Virus record (IMG/VR): IMGVR_UViG_3300037635_004108
Coordinates: 1-27,184 of that record
Reading direction: 5' to 3' (one strand)
Length of the DNA: 27,184 bases
Source: a virus
The stretch's first letter is position 1. The number at the start of each line of letters is the position of its first letter. Under the pieces are notes generated by a model. The model was not told the origin of the DNA and made no database searches. It worked only from the letters and a program-made list of their open reading frames with translations. Below are positions 8,583-14,543 of this stretch, one piece after another. Made by a program: the position numbers and the translations under genes.

Positions 8583-10135
8583 TGGAATACAATAATCCGA
8601 GCGAAATAGTAAAAACGCTCACATTCGGCAGTGATGCTAAAAAACAAATTGTCCAGGGTGTTGAAAAATTATCAAATGCCGTAAAGAGCACATTAGGAGC
8701 TTCAGGTAAATGCGTAATATATGAAGACGCCCTTGGTAGACCGGTGATTACAAAAGATGGTGTAACCGTTGCAGAAAGCGTAGTCTTATTACATCCGGTT
8801 GAAAACATAGGGGCGACCTTAATAAAGGAAGCCGCTAGCAATACCGTAAAAGAAGCTGGAGACGGAACAACGACATCGACTGTGTTAGCGCATTCATTGT
8901 TAAAAATTGCAAACAAAAAATTAGATGAAGAAGAAGTTAGAGAACTTAAAGCAGGCATTATTAGTGGTGCTAACAAAGTTAAAATATATCTTGACAAGTC
9001 CAGTACTCAAGTTGAAGGCGAAATGCTTAAAAACGTTGCTATTATTAGCTGTAATAACGACGAAGAACTTGGAACCAAAATTGGACAAGCTTACGAAAAA
9101 GTTGGGAAAAATGGCGTCGTATTAATGGAAGAGTCTGATACAAATGAGACTTATGTTGAGTTTGTTGATGGCGCACAATTTGATAGCGGATTAAAATCAC
9201 CTCATTTAGCTACAGACGTAAACAAAGGGGTAGCTGTATTAGAAAACCCGTATGTGCTTATAGTATCTTCACCAATACCAAATATTAGGAGGGTGCAGAA
9301 TATATTGGAGCATGTTATAAAACAAAAAAGAAGCTTACTAATTGTAGCAGACGTAGAGCAGCAGCCATACGCAACACTTTTAGCAAACAAAGTTAAGGGT
9401 AATATAAAAGTTAATATAGTAGATCCTCCGGGCTTTGGCCCTACTAAGCAGCAAACAATTGAGGACTTAGCTTTACTCACTAACGCAGTAATAATAAACG
9501 AAGAGTTAGGGGATGATTTAGATCTTATAGATCCTAATGTATTAGGCAACGCGTTTAAAGCTGTTACGGACGATAAAAACACTGTTCTGCAGGTTGGGGA
9601 AGCTAGTGAGGAAATTGCTTTACGTATAATTGACGTAGAAAAACAAATAGAAGAAGAATCTAACCCATTCTTTAAGAAAAAGCTAGAACAAAGATTGTCT
9701 ATGCTAACTGGCCAGGTTGGAATAGTATACGTTGGCGCAGACTCCAAAGTTGAGCTTAAAGAAAAAAAGGACCGTGTTGAAGACGCAATACACGCGACAA
9801 AAGCAGCTTATAAAGAAGGAATTGTTGCCGGAGGAGGTGTTGCTTTATTAAATGCTTCTAAATTAATTAAACCCAAAAACAAGGGTGAAGAGGTATTGCT
9901 TGAGGCTATTAAAGAGCCTTACCATATTATATTAGAAAATGCTGGCATCAACATTGTTTATCCTCAAATTAAAAATAGGGGCATAGATGTTAAAACAGGC
10001 AAAGATGTTAATATGATAAAAGCAGGGATTATAGACCCAGTGTTAGTTACTAAGTCTGCATTAAAAAATGCTGTAAGTGTGGTAACAACTATAATATCTG
10101 CGGATTGTGTAATAAGTAATAAAAGACTAGCATAA
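8582..10135 (+). CDS. groEL: Phage-encoded chaperonin GroEL (Hsp60)
   Basis: 517 aa group I chaperonin that folds proteins in an ATP-driven double-ring cage with GroES. Equatorial ATP-site landmarks are intact: TKDG at 57-60 (Asp59, the E. coli Asp52 equivalent), GDGTTT at 93-98 (Asp94, the Asp87 equivalent), VED at 399-401 (Asp401, the Asp398 equivalent) and AGGG at 416-419. The nucleotide loop reads LGASGK at 38-43, where E. coli has LGPKGR. In the apical domain the E. coli substrate/GroES-binding positions Tyr199, Tyr203, Phe204, Leu234, Leu259 and Val264 are Leu, His, Leu, Gln, Tyr and Ala here (Leu237 is kept, Val263 is Leu). The protein stops at about E. coli residue 525, so the C-terminal Gly-Gly-Met tail is absent; E. 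coli GroEL is 548 aa. It overlaps groES by one base (TAATG). It is likely an active ATPase, and virion-protein clients are inferred from context. Confidence 0.96.
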   Translation: MEYNNPSEIVKTLTFGSDAKKQIVQGVEKLSNAVKSTLGASGKCVIYEDALGRPVITKDGVTVAESVVLLHPVENIGATLIKEAASNTVKEAGDGTTTSTVLAHSLLKIANKKLDEEEVRELKAGIISGANKVKIYLDKSSTQVEGEMLKNVAIISCNNDEELGTKIGQAYEKVGKNGVVLMEESDTNETYVEFVDGAQFDSGLKSPHLATDVNKGVAVLENPYVLIVSSPIPNIRRVQNILEHVIKQKRSLLIVADVEQQPYATLLANKVKGNIKVNIVDPPGFGPTKQQTIEDLALLTNAVIINEELGDDLDLIDPNVLGNAFKAVTDDKNTVLQVGEASEEIALRIIDVEKQIEEESNPFFKKKLEQRLSMLTGQVGIVYVGADSKVELKEKKDRVEDAIHATKAAYKEGIVAGGGVALLNASKLIKPKNKGEEVLLEAIKEPYHIILENAGINIVYPQIKNRGIDVKTGKDVNMIKAGIIDPVLVTKSALKNAVSVVTTIISADCVISNKRLA

Positions 10136-10395
10136 TGAAAGCAATAAACCATTTTGTAATAGTCGACAAGATAAAAGAGGCACCGAAAAAAGTAGGAGGT
10201 CTTGAATTGACGGAGAAGCAGAATAAAGACGTAAGATATATAAAAGGTAAAGTGCTTAGCGTAGGCGACCAAGTAAAAGAATTAGTTTCTGAAGGTGATA
10301 TTGTAAGATATGACAAACACGCTGGACACGGAATTGAATGGCAAGAAAATTTGTATTACGTTATAAAGATTACTGATGTAGTGCTTGTGGAATGA
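10135..10395 (+). CDS. groES: Phage-encoded co-chaperonin GroES (Hsp10) with short roof loop
   Basis: 86 aa; E. coli GroES is 97. The GroEL-binding mobile loop spans about residues 16-34 and contains GGLELT (21-26), matching the canonical Gly-Gly-Ile-Val-Leu-Thr with Leu-Glu-Leu in place of Ile-Val-Leu. The core strands follow: GKVLSVG (38-44), then EGDIVRYDKHAGHGIEW (53-69), and a last strand ending DVVLVE. Between VGDQ and EGD only about seven residues remain, where E. coli has a longer roof hairpin, so the dome top is probably open or reduced, as known for phage T4 Gp31. The start overlaps the groEL stop by one base, and the stop overlaps the next gene in ATGA, so all three are likely translated from one message. 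Confidence 0.93.
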   Translation: MKAINHFVIVDKIKEAPKKVGGLELTEKQNKDVRYIKGKVLSVGDQVKELVSEGDIVRYDKHAGHGIEWQENLYYVIKITDVVLVE

Positions 10396-10832
10396 TTTTA
10401 ACACCCTTGGACTTACAGCAAATGAATTTACTTAAGTATTACAGGCTCATAAGAAAGTGGGCTTGTAAAACTTATAATCTAAAAGATGCTGATTTAGAAT
10501 TGCTTATTTACTTAGATTGCAAAAAGCGATTTACACGTAATAATTTTATTGAAGGAGCGTACACCTATAGCTGGGATAAAAACCGATGGGAACGTCTCCG
10601 CAGAGAAGGTTGGATAGATGTATGGCGTGAGCGCAACAGAACCACAATGAAGTATGCAATATATAAGACATCGTTTAAATGCCAAACTTTAATTAAAAGA
10701 ATATATAGAATAATGTTGGCTGAAGAAGATTTGCCAACATCTGAAAGAAGTAAATTTTATAAAAATAAAACATATACAGACAAAGTTTTTAATAAAGCTA
10801 TAGACGATATGATTAAAGATAAAGAAAGATAA
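10392..10832 (+). CDS. Hypothetical basic protein, possible winged-helix DNA-binding fold
   Basis: 146 aa, rich in Lys, Arg and Tyr. Residues about 13-60 look like two helices and a turn (YYRLIRKWACKTYNLKDADL, then LLIYLDCKKRFTRNNF), and residues about 62-95 like a helix and a two-stranded wing (WERLRREGWIDVWRERN, then TTMKYAIYKT). This order resembles a MarR-like winged helix, including a Y-x-L/R-T final strand, but no diagnostic residue settles it. A basic helical tail follows. It overlaps groES by four bases (ATGA), so it is co-translated with the chaperonin genes. It could be a regulator of this operon or a packaged/virion DNA-binding protein. The ATG at 10392 is the first in frame after the groES body. 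Confidence 0.65.
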   Translation: MILTPLDLQQMNLLKYYRLIRKWACKTYNLKDADLELLIYLDCKKRFTRNNFIEGAYTYSWDKNRWERLRREGWIDVWRERNRTTMKYAIYKTSFKCQTLIKRIYRIMLAEEDLPTSERSKFYKNKTYTDKVFNKAIDDMIKDKER

Positions 10833-10833
10833 T

Positions 10834-10986
10834 ATGGGACCAAAAGGAATCGGACCTCAAAAATTAGGGGCACCAAACTCACCAAATAAAATTTTAGGAG
10901 CTATAGCAGGGGCTATTGCAAAACCATTAATTGGTAAAGCAATTGGAGGTCTTGCCGCTGGTCTTATAAACAGAAAAAAGCAGTAA
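10834..10986 (+). CDS. 50-aa glycine-zipper-like small protein
   Basis: This 50-codon frame fills the gap between two genes: its ATG is one base after the upstream TAA and its own TAA overlaps the next ATG (TAATG), as elsewhere in the cluster. Residues 1-19 are Gly/Pro/Lys-rich and include S-P-N-K (16-19). Residues 20-45 (ILGAIAGAIAKPLIGKAIGG and on) are a Gly/Ala/Ile-rich segment with regular small residues, like a glycine zipper, interrupted by two lysines, and the end is basic (NRKKQ). Such peptides often insert in or perforate membranes. Here it could be a small virion or lysis-related protein. I do not recognise a named family. Coupled junctions on both sides make it a real gene. Confidence 0.72.
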   Translation: MGPKGIGPQKLGAPNSPNKILGAIAGAIAKPLIGKAIGGLAAGLINRKKQ

Positions 10987-11363
10987 TGGCATTTAAGCTA
11001 AAGTCTAAAGGGGAAATATTTGGCATCAACGAAGAACTATCTGAGTTTGGTAGACCGGTGTTTGAAAAATCTTTAGACAATGGAGTTATAGCTGAAGCGA
11101 ATAGAGACGGCACTACTTTTATAAACAAAAATGTTTCTGCTCAACAAAAGAAAGAAGCGGTAGATCACGAAAACGTACACCACGATCAAATGCTCCAGAA
11201 TAGATTGCAATATAGTAATGAAGAGGTGATTTGGAAAAAAGATACTAGATCCCCTGCTAGAAAATATGAAAGAGTTGGGGGAGCGCTTTTTAGCGCAGGC
11301 CAAAAGCTACAAGAAGGACACGCTTCATTCGAATGGGAAGACGAAGCATATAAAAACGATTAA
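10986..11363 (+). CDS. Small HEXXH zinc-metallopeptidase-like protein
   Basis: 125 aa. Residues 61-65 read H-E-N-V-H, preceded by KKEAVD and followed by HDQM, which fits the HEXXH zinc site of gluzincin-type peptidases. About 50 residues on, E-D-E-A (118-121) matches the E-x-E-A pattern that provides the third ligand in minimal gluzincins such as ImmA-like proteins; Glu118 is the candidate. The N-terminal half (GVIAEANRDGTTFINKNV) is beta-rich, as expected before the active-site helix. Peptidase activity is inferred, since no other family trait was checked. It overlaps the 50-aa gene by one base and is followed by small virion-type genes. Roles could be maturation of packaged proteins, action inside the host after injection, or a non-catalytic structural fold. 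It also contains S-P-A-R at 89-92. Confidence 0.72.
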   Translation: MAFKLKSKGEIFGINEELSEFGRPVFEKSLDNGVIAEANRDGTTFINKNVSAQQKKEAVDHENVHHDQMLQNRLQYSNEEVIWKKDTRSPARKYERVGGALFSAGQKLQEGHASFEWEDEAYKND

Positions 11364-11364
11364 A

Positions 11365-11670
11365 ATGAAAGCAACACCTATAACGCAAAAATGCAAAAGT
11401 TCACCGATGAAGATGAACATGGCTTTAATTGAAGGCAACGCTCAAACCCTAGATAAATTTGAAGATTCTATAGGGGGTATGGTTAGCGGAGCGCTTAACG
11501 AAGATAAAAAGACACAGCAAGTAGCCCCAGAAAAAGCGGCAACACCAGAGCCACCAAAAGTAGACTACACTAAAAAATTTAAAGAAATGGGGGAGGATCT
11601 ATCTAAAAAAGATTTTAATATAGAGGTACCCGACATGTCAACAGCAATAAAAAACCTAAAAGGATTTTAA
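11365..11670 (+). CDS. Hypothetical small Lys/Pro-rich protein
   Basis: 101 aa. The start at 11365 was chosen because it directly follows the upstream stop (TAAAATG); the same frame is open back to 11266, but that would overlap the peptidase-like gene by about 100 bases. The N-terminus is basic with CKSSPMKMN (10-18). A Gly/Ala segment (IGGMVSGALNED) and an acidic Pro/Lys linker (PEKAATPEPPKVDY) follow, and the end is helical (KKFKEMGEDLSKKDF). It looks mostly disordered with short helices, as in a scaffold, packaged or linker protein. No family is recognised. Confidence 0.65.
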   Translation: MKATPITQKCKSSPMKMNMALIEGNAQTLDKFEDSIGGMVSGALNEDKKTQQVAPEKAATPEPPKVDYTKKFKEMGEDLSKKDFNIEVPDMSTAIKNLKGF

Positions 11671-11681
11671 AAACTAACAAA

Positions 11682-12647
11682 ATGAATAAACCAATCACAT
11701 CGAGAGTGCAGCACGCTACTGATAAAGGCATGGTTCGCCAACCGCTTTTAAACATGGGCTCCCCTGTAAAACAAAAAGTACAGCTTGAAAACAAAGCTAA
11801 AGAAACTATAGAGCAAACGGATTCTTACCAAGGCGGTAAACTAGGCGTTCAAACATCAAGAACTATAGCTAAGCCGGATAAACTTGTAAAGGGTAAAGAA
11901 AAAACAAGAGTTAAAACAGGCGCAGATGTGGGAGTTTCTCAAGCCGAGGTGGATGCTTACAACATGAAAAAATATGGTACAAAAACTCCAACCAAAGACG
12001 GGCTCACTAATAATACCGTAGGAACTGGAAAGTTCGAAGATGATACTTATACTCCAGGCACTACAACTAAAACTACAGATTTTAATTCATATAAAGTAGG
12101 TGTTAAAGGGGATGCCAAACGACCATGGCAAAGACGCTGGGACAAAAGAGCTATTAAGATTGGCGGAAGAGAAACTAGACGGGCTGGAGATAAAATTGAT
12201 AAGACAAAAAGAAAGATCAGCGAATACGCTAAATATGACACGGACAAAGACGGTAAATTTAGCGCAGCGGAAAAGAAAGCTATGGGTAAAGGCGGATTTT
12301 TAGGTTTAGGTAAATCACAAAAGAAGTTTGAAAAACTCGGGCGAAGGCTTGCTGAAAACCAAGCGGAATATGAAGGGTTTAAAGGTAGCAGAGATGCCGC
12401 TATTGCTCAGGCTAAACAATCAGTTGGCAAAGGAGGCAAAATTGATTTAGGAGAAAGAGATGCGCGTTTAAGCGATGCGGGTGGATTTGATAAACAAAGA
12501 GAAGCTTTATCAAACTCTTCAAGCTCTAAAATGAAAAGTAGCCCTTATAAAATGATGCCTAAAAGCCCAGCTATGAAAGCTTTAATTGGTAATCAGAAAA
12601 ATTTACCAGATGCTTTAAAACAAAAAATCTTAAATTCAAAAGGATAA
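11682..12647 (+). CDS. Basic virion-type protein with an EF-hand loop
   Basis: 321 aa, strongly basic and Gly/Lys-rich. Residues 186-197 (D-T-D-K-D-G-K-F-S-A-A-E) are a complete canonical EF-hand calcium loop, with Asp at 1, 3 and 5, Gly at 6, a hydrophobic residue at 8 and Glu at 12. The flanking helices (DKIDKTKRKISEYAKY before, KKAMGKG after) fit one EF-hand, with no second hand seen. Residues about 205-250 are a long charged helix and could be coiled coil. The C-terminus has repeated S-P motifs: SSPYK (286-290) and KSPAMK (294-299), plus GSPVK at 26-30. It starts 11 bases after the previous stop, in the small-gene cluster. It is probably a packaged or internal virion protein; dockerin-like and scaffold roles cannot be excluded. 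No catalytic motif is seen. Confidence 0.7.
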   Translation: MNKPITSRVQHATDKGMVRQPLLNMGSPVKQKVQLENKAKETIEQTDSYQGGKLGVQTSRTIAKPDKLVKGKEKTRVKTGADVGVSQAEVDAYNMKKYGTKTPTKDGLTNNTVGTGKFEDDTYTPGTTTKTTDFNSYKVGVKGDAKRPWQRRWDKRAIKIGGRETRRAGDKIDKTKRKISEYAKYDTDKDGKFSAAEKKAMGKGGFLGLGKSQKKFEKLGRRLAENQAEYEGFKGSRDAAIAQAKQSVGKGGKIDLGERDARLSDAGGFDKQREALSNSSSSKMKSSPYKMMPKSPAMKALIGNQKNLPDALKQKILNSKG

Positions 12648-12651
12648 TATT

Positions 12652-12948
12652 ATGGCTTATATTCAAAACTCCCCGTTTAAAAAAAGCGGGGCTTGGGCCA
12701 GAAAAGAAGGCCAATCAGAAACTGGAGGGCTCAACCAAAAAGGCGTTGATGCTTATAGAAGAGAAAACCCGGGATCTAAATTAAAAACAGCGGTAACAAC
12801 TAAACCTTCTAAATTAAAACCAGGTAGCAAAGCCGCTAAGCGTAGAAAATCATTTTGTGCTAGAATGAGTGGTGTAAAAGGTCCAATGAAAAAACCAAAC
12901 GGTAAACCAACAAGAAAGGCTTTAGCGTTAAGAAAATGGAATTGCTAA
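12652..12948 (+). CDS. Small basic conserved phage protein (DUF6321-like)
   Basis: 98 aa, very basic. The layout (NSPFKKSG near the start, GGLNQKGVDAYRRENPGSKL, then KPGSKAAKRRKSFCARMSG, ending RKALALRKWNC) matches a small basic protein family I recall from many phages as DUF6321; I could not check it. The last residues include two cysteines (in SFCAR and at the C-terminus). DNA or RNA binding inside the head is plausible from charge, but is not shown. It is translationally coupled: its stop TAA overlaps the next ATG by one base. The start ATG at 12652 follows the upstream stop closely. Confidence 0.75.
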   Translation: MAYIQNSPFKKSGAWARKEGQSETGGLNQKGVDAYRRENPGSKLKTAVTTKPSKLKPGSKAAKRRKSFCARMSGVKGPMKKPNGKPTRKALALRKWNC

Positions 12949-13088
12949 TGGAACTGAAAGGATTAGGGGATACTATAGAAAAATTTACAAAAGCAACCGG
13001 AATAAAAAAGCTGGCTGATAAAATCCCCGGCGGGTGCGGTTGCAATAAAAGAAAAGAGAAGTTAAATAAAATGTTTCCATACAAATGA
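12948..13088 (+). CDS. 46-aa Cys-containing small conserved protein
   Basis: This frame has its ATG overlapping the upstream stop (TAATG) and its TGA overlapping the next ATG (ATGA), both typical of this gene cluster. The product begins MELKGLGDTIEKFTKATGIK and ends KEKLNKMFPYK, with a Gly-Gly-Cys-Gly-Cys core at residues 28-32. I recall the same layout, an amphipathic helix, a Cys-Gly-Cys turn and a K-L-N-K-x-F-P-Y end, from small proteins beside lysis and terminase genes in Bacteroidota phages. Function unknown; the cysteines could bind metal or form a disulphide. An in-frame ATG at 12936 would add four residues but lies in the upstream gene. Confidence 0.72.
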   Translation: MELKGLGDTIEKFTKATGIKKLADKIPGGCGCNKRKEKLNKMFPYK

Positions 13089-13486
13089 AAAAAATTTGGG
13101 AATGGCTTACGGGATCAGTAATAAAGGAAGTAGGGCAGGTTTTAGATAATCTTACTACAACAAAAGAGGAAAAACTAGAAGCCCAAAGGCTAATTACAGA
13201 AATCCTTGAAAAAGCCGACAAGGAAGCACAAGAGCAAGTTACTAGAAGATGGGAATCGGATATGAACTCAGACTCCTTCCTTTCAAAGAACATAAGGCCA
13301 ATGGTGCTTATATATTTAACGGTTATATTTACCGCATTGTGTTTTTTTGATGGTAACATTGGGGAGTTTGCAATAACTGAAGAATATATACCAATTTTTC
13401 AATCTTTATTAATAACAGTATACGGGGCGTATTTTGTTGGGCGTACCTGGGAAAAAGCAAAAAAATCCAGCAATAACAAAAATTAA
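13085..13486 (+). CDS. Holin-like membrane protein
   Basis: 133 aa. The N-terminal half is a cytoplasmic-type amphipathic/coiled helix (KEEKLEAQRLITEILEKADK, continuing to RRWESDMNSDSFLSKNIRPM). Two hydrophobic segments follow: about residues 76-92 (MVLIYLTVIFTALCFF) and 103-122 (IPIFQSLLITVYGAYFVG), ending basic (RTWEKAKKSSNNKN). The order W-x-S-D-M-x-S-D-S-F-L-S-K-x-I-R-P before the first membrane helix matches the phage holin/GTA 3TM-type family that I recognise from Bacteroidota phages. Holins make inner-membrane lesions that time lysis. The gene overlaps the preceding 46-aa gene by four bases. Membrane topology is predicted by eye; a structural role has also been proposed for relatives. 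Confidence 0.78.
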   Translation: MKKIWEWLTGSVIKEVGQVLDNLTTTKEEKLEAQRLITEILEKADKEAQEQVTRRWESDMNSDSFLSKNIRPMVLIYLTVIFTALCFFDGNIGEFAITEEYIPIFQSLLITVYGAYFVGRTWEKAKKSSNNKN

Positions 13487-13496
13487 ATTAAATAAA

Positions 13497-13757
13497 ATGA
13501 GTAAAGTAAAGGATTTAGTATCAAAAGTAGAAAACGGAGAACTCTCTGATTTGCAAGAACTTGTAAAAGCAATTAATCAGTATCAATTACAAATAGGTGG
13601 CCTAGAGGCACAAAAGCATGATTTATTGCATCAGTTAGTAGGTATTAAGAAAAGCTTAAATGAACTTCAACAAAAGCTTGAAGATAAATACGGAAACGTT
13701 TCTATAGATATTCAAAGCGGAGAAATCAAAGAAAATGAATCTCCTAAGGAAGATTAG
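13497..13757 (+). CDS. Small coiled-coil protein
   Basis: 86 aa. The start at 13497 is preferred because it lies just after the holin stop behind an ATTAAATTAAAT leader; a longer frame from 13434 would run into the holin gene. Residues about 10-65 show heptad-like hydrophobic spacing (LVKAINQYQLQIGGLEAQKH, then HQLVGIKKSLNELQQKL), predicting a long coiled coil, and the end is beta-type with DKYGNVSIDIQSGEI, a motif I recall in small proteins of other Bacteroidota phages. It overlaps the next gene by 23 bases. It may be a structural or lysis accessory protein; no membrane segment or lipobox is seen, so a spanin is unlikely. Function unknown. Confidence 0.7.
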   Translation: MSKVKDLVSKVENGELSDLQELVKAINQYQLQIGGLEAQKHDLLHQLVGIKKSLNELQQKLEDKYGNVSIDIQSGEIKENESPKED

Positions 13758-13953
13758 TATAGGAAAAGACTATAAAAATGACGCCATGCACTACTCTGTT
13801 GGACAGGAAGTGTATGGTGGTCATACTATAGTTAACATTATAGAGGAAGAACAAAAGTACTCTATCTATATACAAAAGGGAAATGACGTTATACCTTGGA
13901 AAGATTTTAATAAAAATATGGCAATAGCCATAGAATATAATATAGATTATTAA
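13735..13953 (+). CDS. Small hypothetical protein, conserved-looking
   Basis: 72 aa. The sequence starts MNLLRKISIGKDYKNDAMHY, followed by a beta-rich body (GQEVYGGHTIVNII, KYSIYIQKGNDVIPWKDF) and an acidic end (EYNIDY). I do not know its function. The pattern of an N-terminal R-K-I-S-I-G-x-D-Y-K-x-A-M-H-Y block, then a small beta domain with V-x-W-K-x-F, is familiar from genes beside phage terminases. It overlaps the coiled-coil gene by 23 bases and the next gene starts at its stop codon (TAATG, one-base overlap), so the block looks translated as a chain. Confidence 0.68.
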   Translation: MNLLRKISIGKDYKNDAMHYSVGQEVYGGHTIVNIIEEEQKYSIYIQKGNDVIPWKDFNKNMAIAIEYNIDY

Positions 13954-14543
13954 TGCACGGTGTTTTTGATTTTGTTATAAAGCCAGTTAACGAAAGATAT
14001 AACAACTCTAAAACAATTGACAACACAGAACTAATATTAAATACCGATTTACAGGATCATAATTTTGTTTCAAGAATAGGTATTGTAATGGGCTTGCCTA
14101 TAAATAACCAAACAGGTATATGTTTAGGCGATGAAGTTATTGTGCATCATAACGTTTTTAGAAGATACAGAGATATTAGAGGTGTTGAAAAAAATAGCAG
14201 AAGCTATTATAAGGACGACTTATATTTTGTGAATGAGATGCAGATATACGCTTATAAGCATATAATTAAGTGGATACCATTATCGGGATATAATTTTGTT
14301 GCTCCTATAAAAGAAGACAAAATGTTTTCTATTGATTTTGAAAAACCTTTAAAAGGCATATTAAAATATAAAGATCCAGCTTTAAAAAGTGTAGAGCCTG
14401 GTGATGTAGTCGGTTTCCGACCTGGTATGGAATATGAGTTTATTATTAATAAACAAAAATTGTATCGCATACCAACCAATCAAATTACAATTAAATATGA
14501 ATATCAAGGAAACGAAGAAGAATATAATCCAAGCTGGACATAA
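13953..14543 (+). CDS. Tandem GroES-like (double Cpn10-fold) protein
   Basis: 196 aa. I read it as two fused GroES-like beta-barrels. Domain 1 (about residues 5-101) has a putative mobile loop with E-L-I-L-N-T (26-31, compare G-I-V-L-T-G), then RIGIVMGLP (41-49, compare GEVLAVG), LGDEVIVHHN (58-67, compare VGDIVIFNDG) and LYFVNEMQIYAY (90-101, compare VLIMSESDILAI). Domain 2 (about 113-182) repeats the order: NFVAPI, KGILKYKDP (134-142), PGDVVGFRPG (149-158) and KLYRIPTNQITIKY (169-182), with a shorter loop. A long insertion lies in domain 1 (about 68-88). The pattern match is by eye. It sits between the holin region and terminase genes, far from groEL-groES, with a one-base TAATG overlap upstream. 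It may cap GroEL or be a structural protein that reuses the fold. Confidence 0.62.
   Translation: MHGVFDFVIKPVNERYNNSKTIDNTELILNTDLQDHNFVSRIGIVMGLPINNQTGICLGDEVIVHHNVFRRYRDIRGVEKNSRSYYKDDLYFVNEMQIYAYKHIIKWIPLSGYNFVAPIKEDKMFSIDFEKPLKGILKYKDPALKSVEPGDVVGFRPGMEYEFIINKQKLYRIPTNQITIKYEYQGNEEEYNPSWT

Noticed and set aside
9202-9747. 181-aa minus-strand frame within groEL
   Set aside because: It is opposite a clearly coding, conserved gene, has no recognised motif, and all supported genes lie on the + strand.
11266-11364. Extended start of the 11365 gene
   Set aside because: It would overlap the peptidase-like gene by about 100 bases. The ATG at 11365 sits directly after that gene's stop, as elsewhere in this cluster.
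13434-13496. Extended start of the coiled-coil gene at 13497
   Set aside because: The added residues overlap the C-terminus of the holin-like gene. The ATG at 13497 has the ATTAAATTAAAT leader.
14434-14496. Extended start of the terminase-small-like gene
   Set aside because: It would lie entirely inside the preceding gene, and the added hydrophobic N-terminus does not fit the rest of the protein. The ATG at 14497 gives a smaller overlap.
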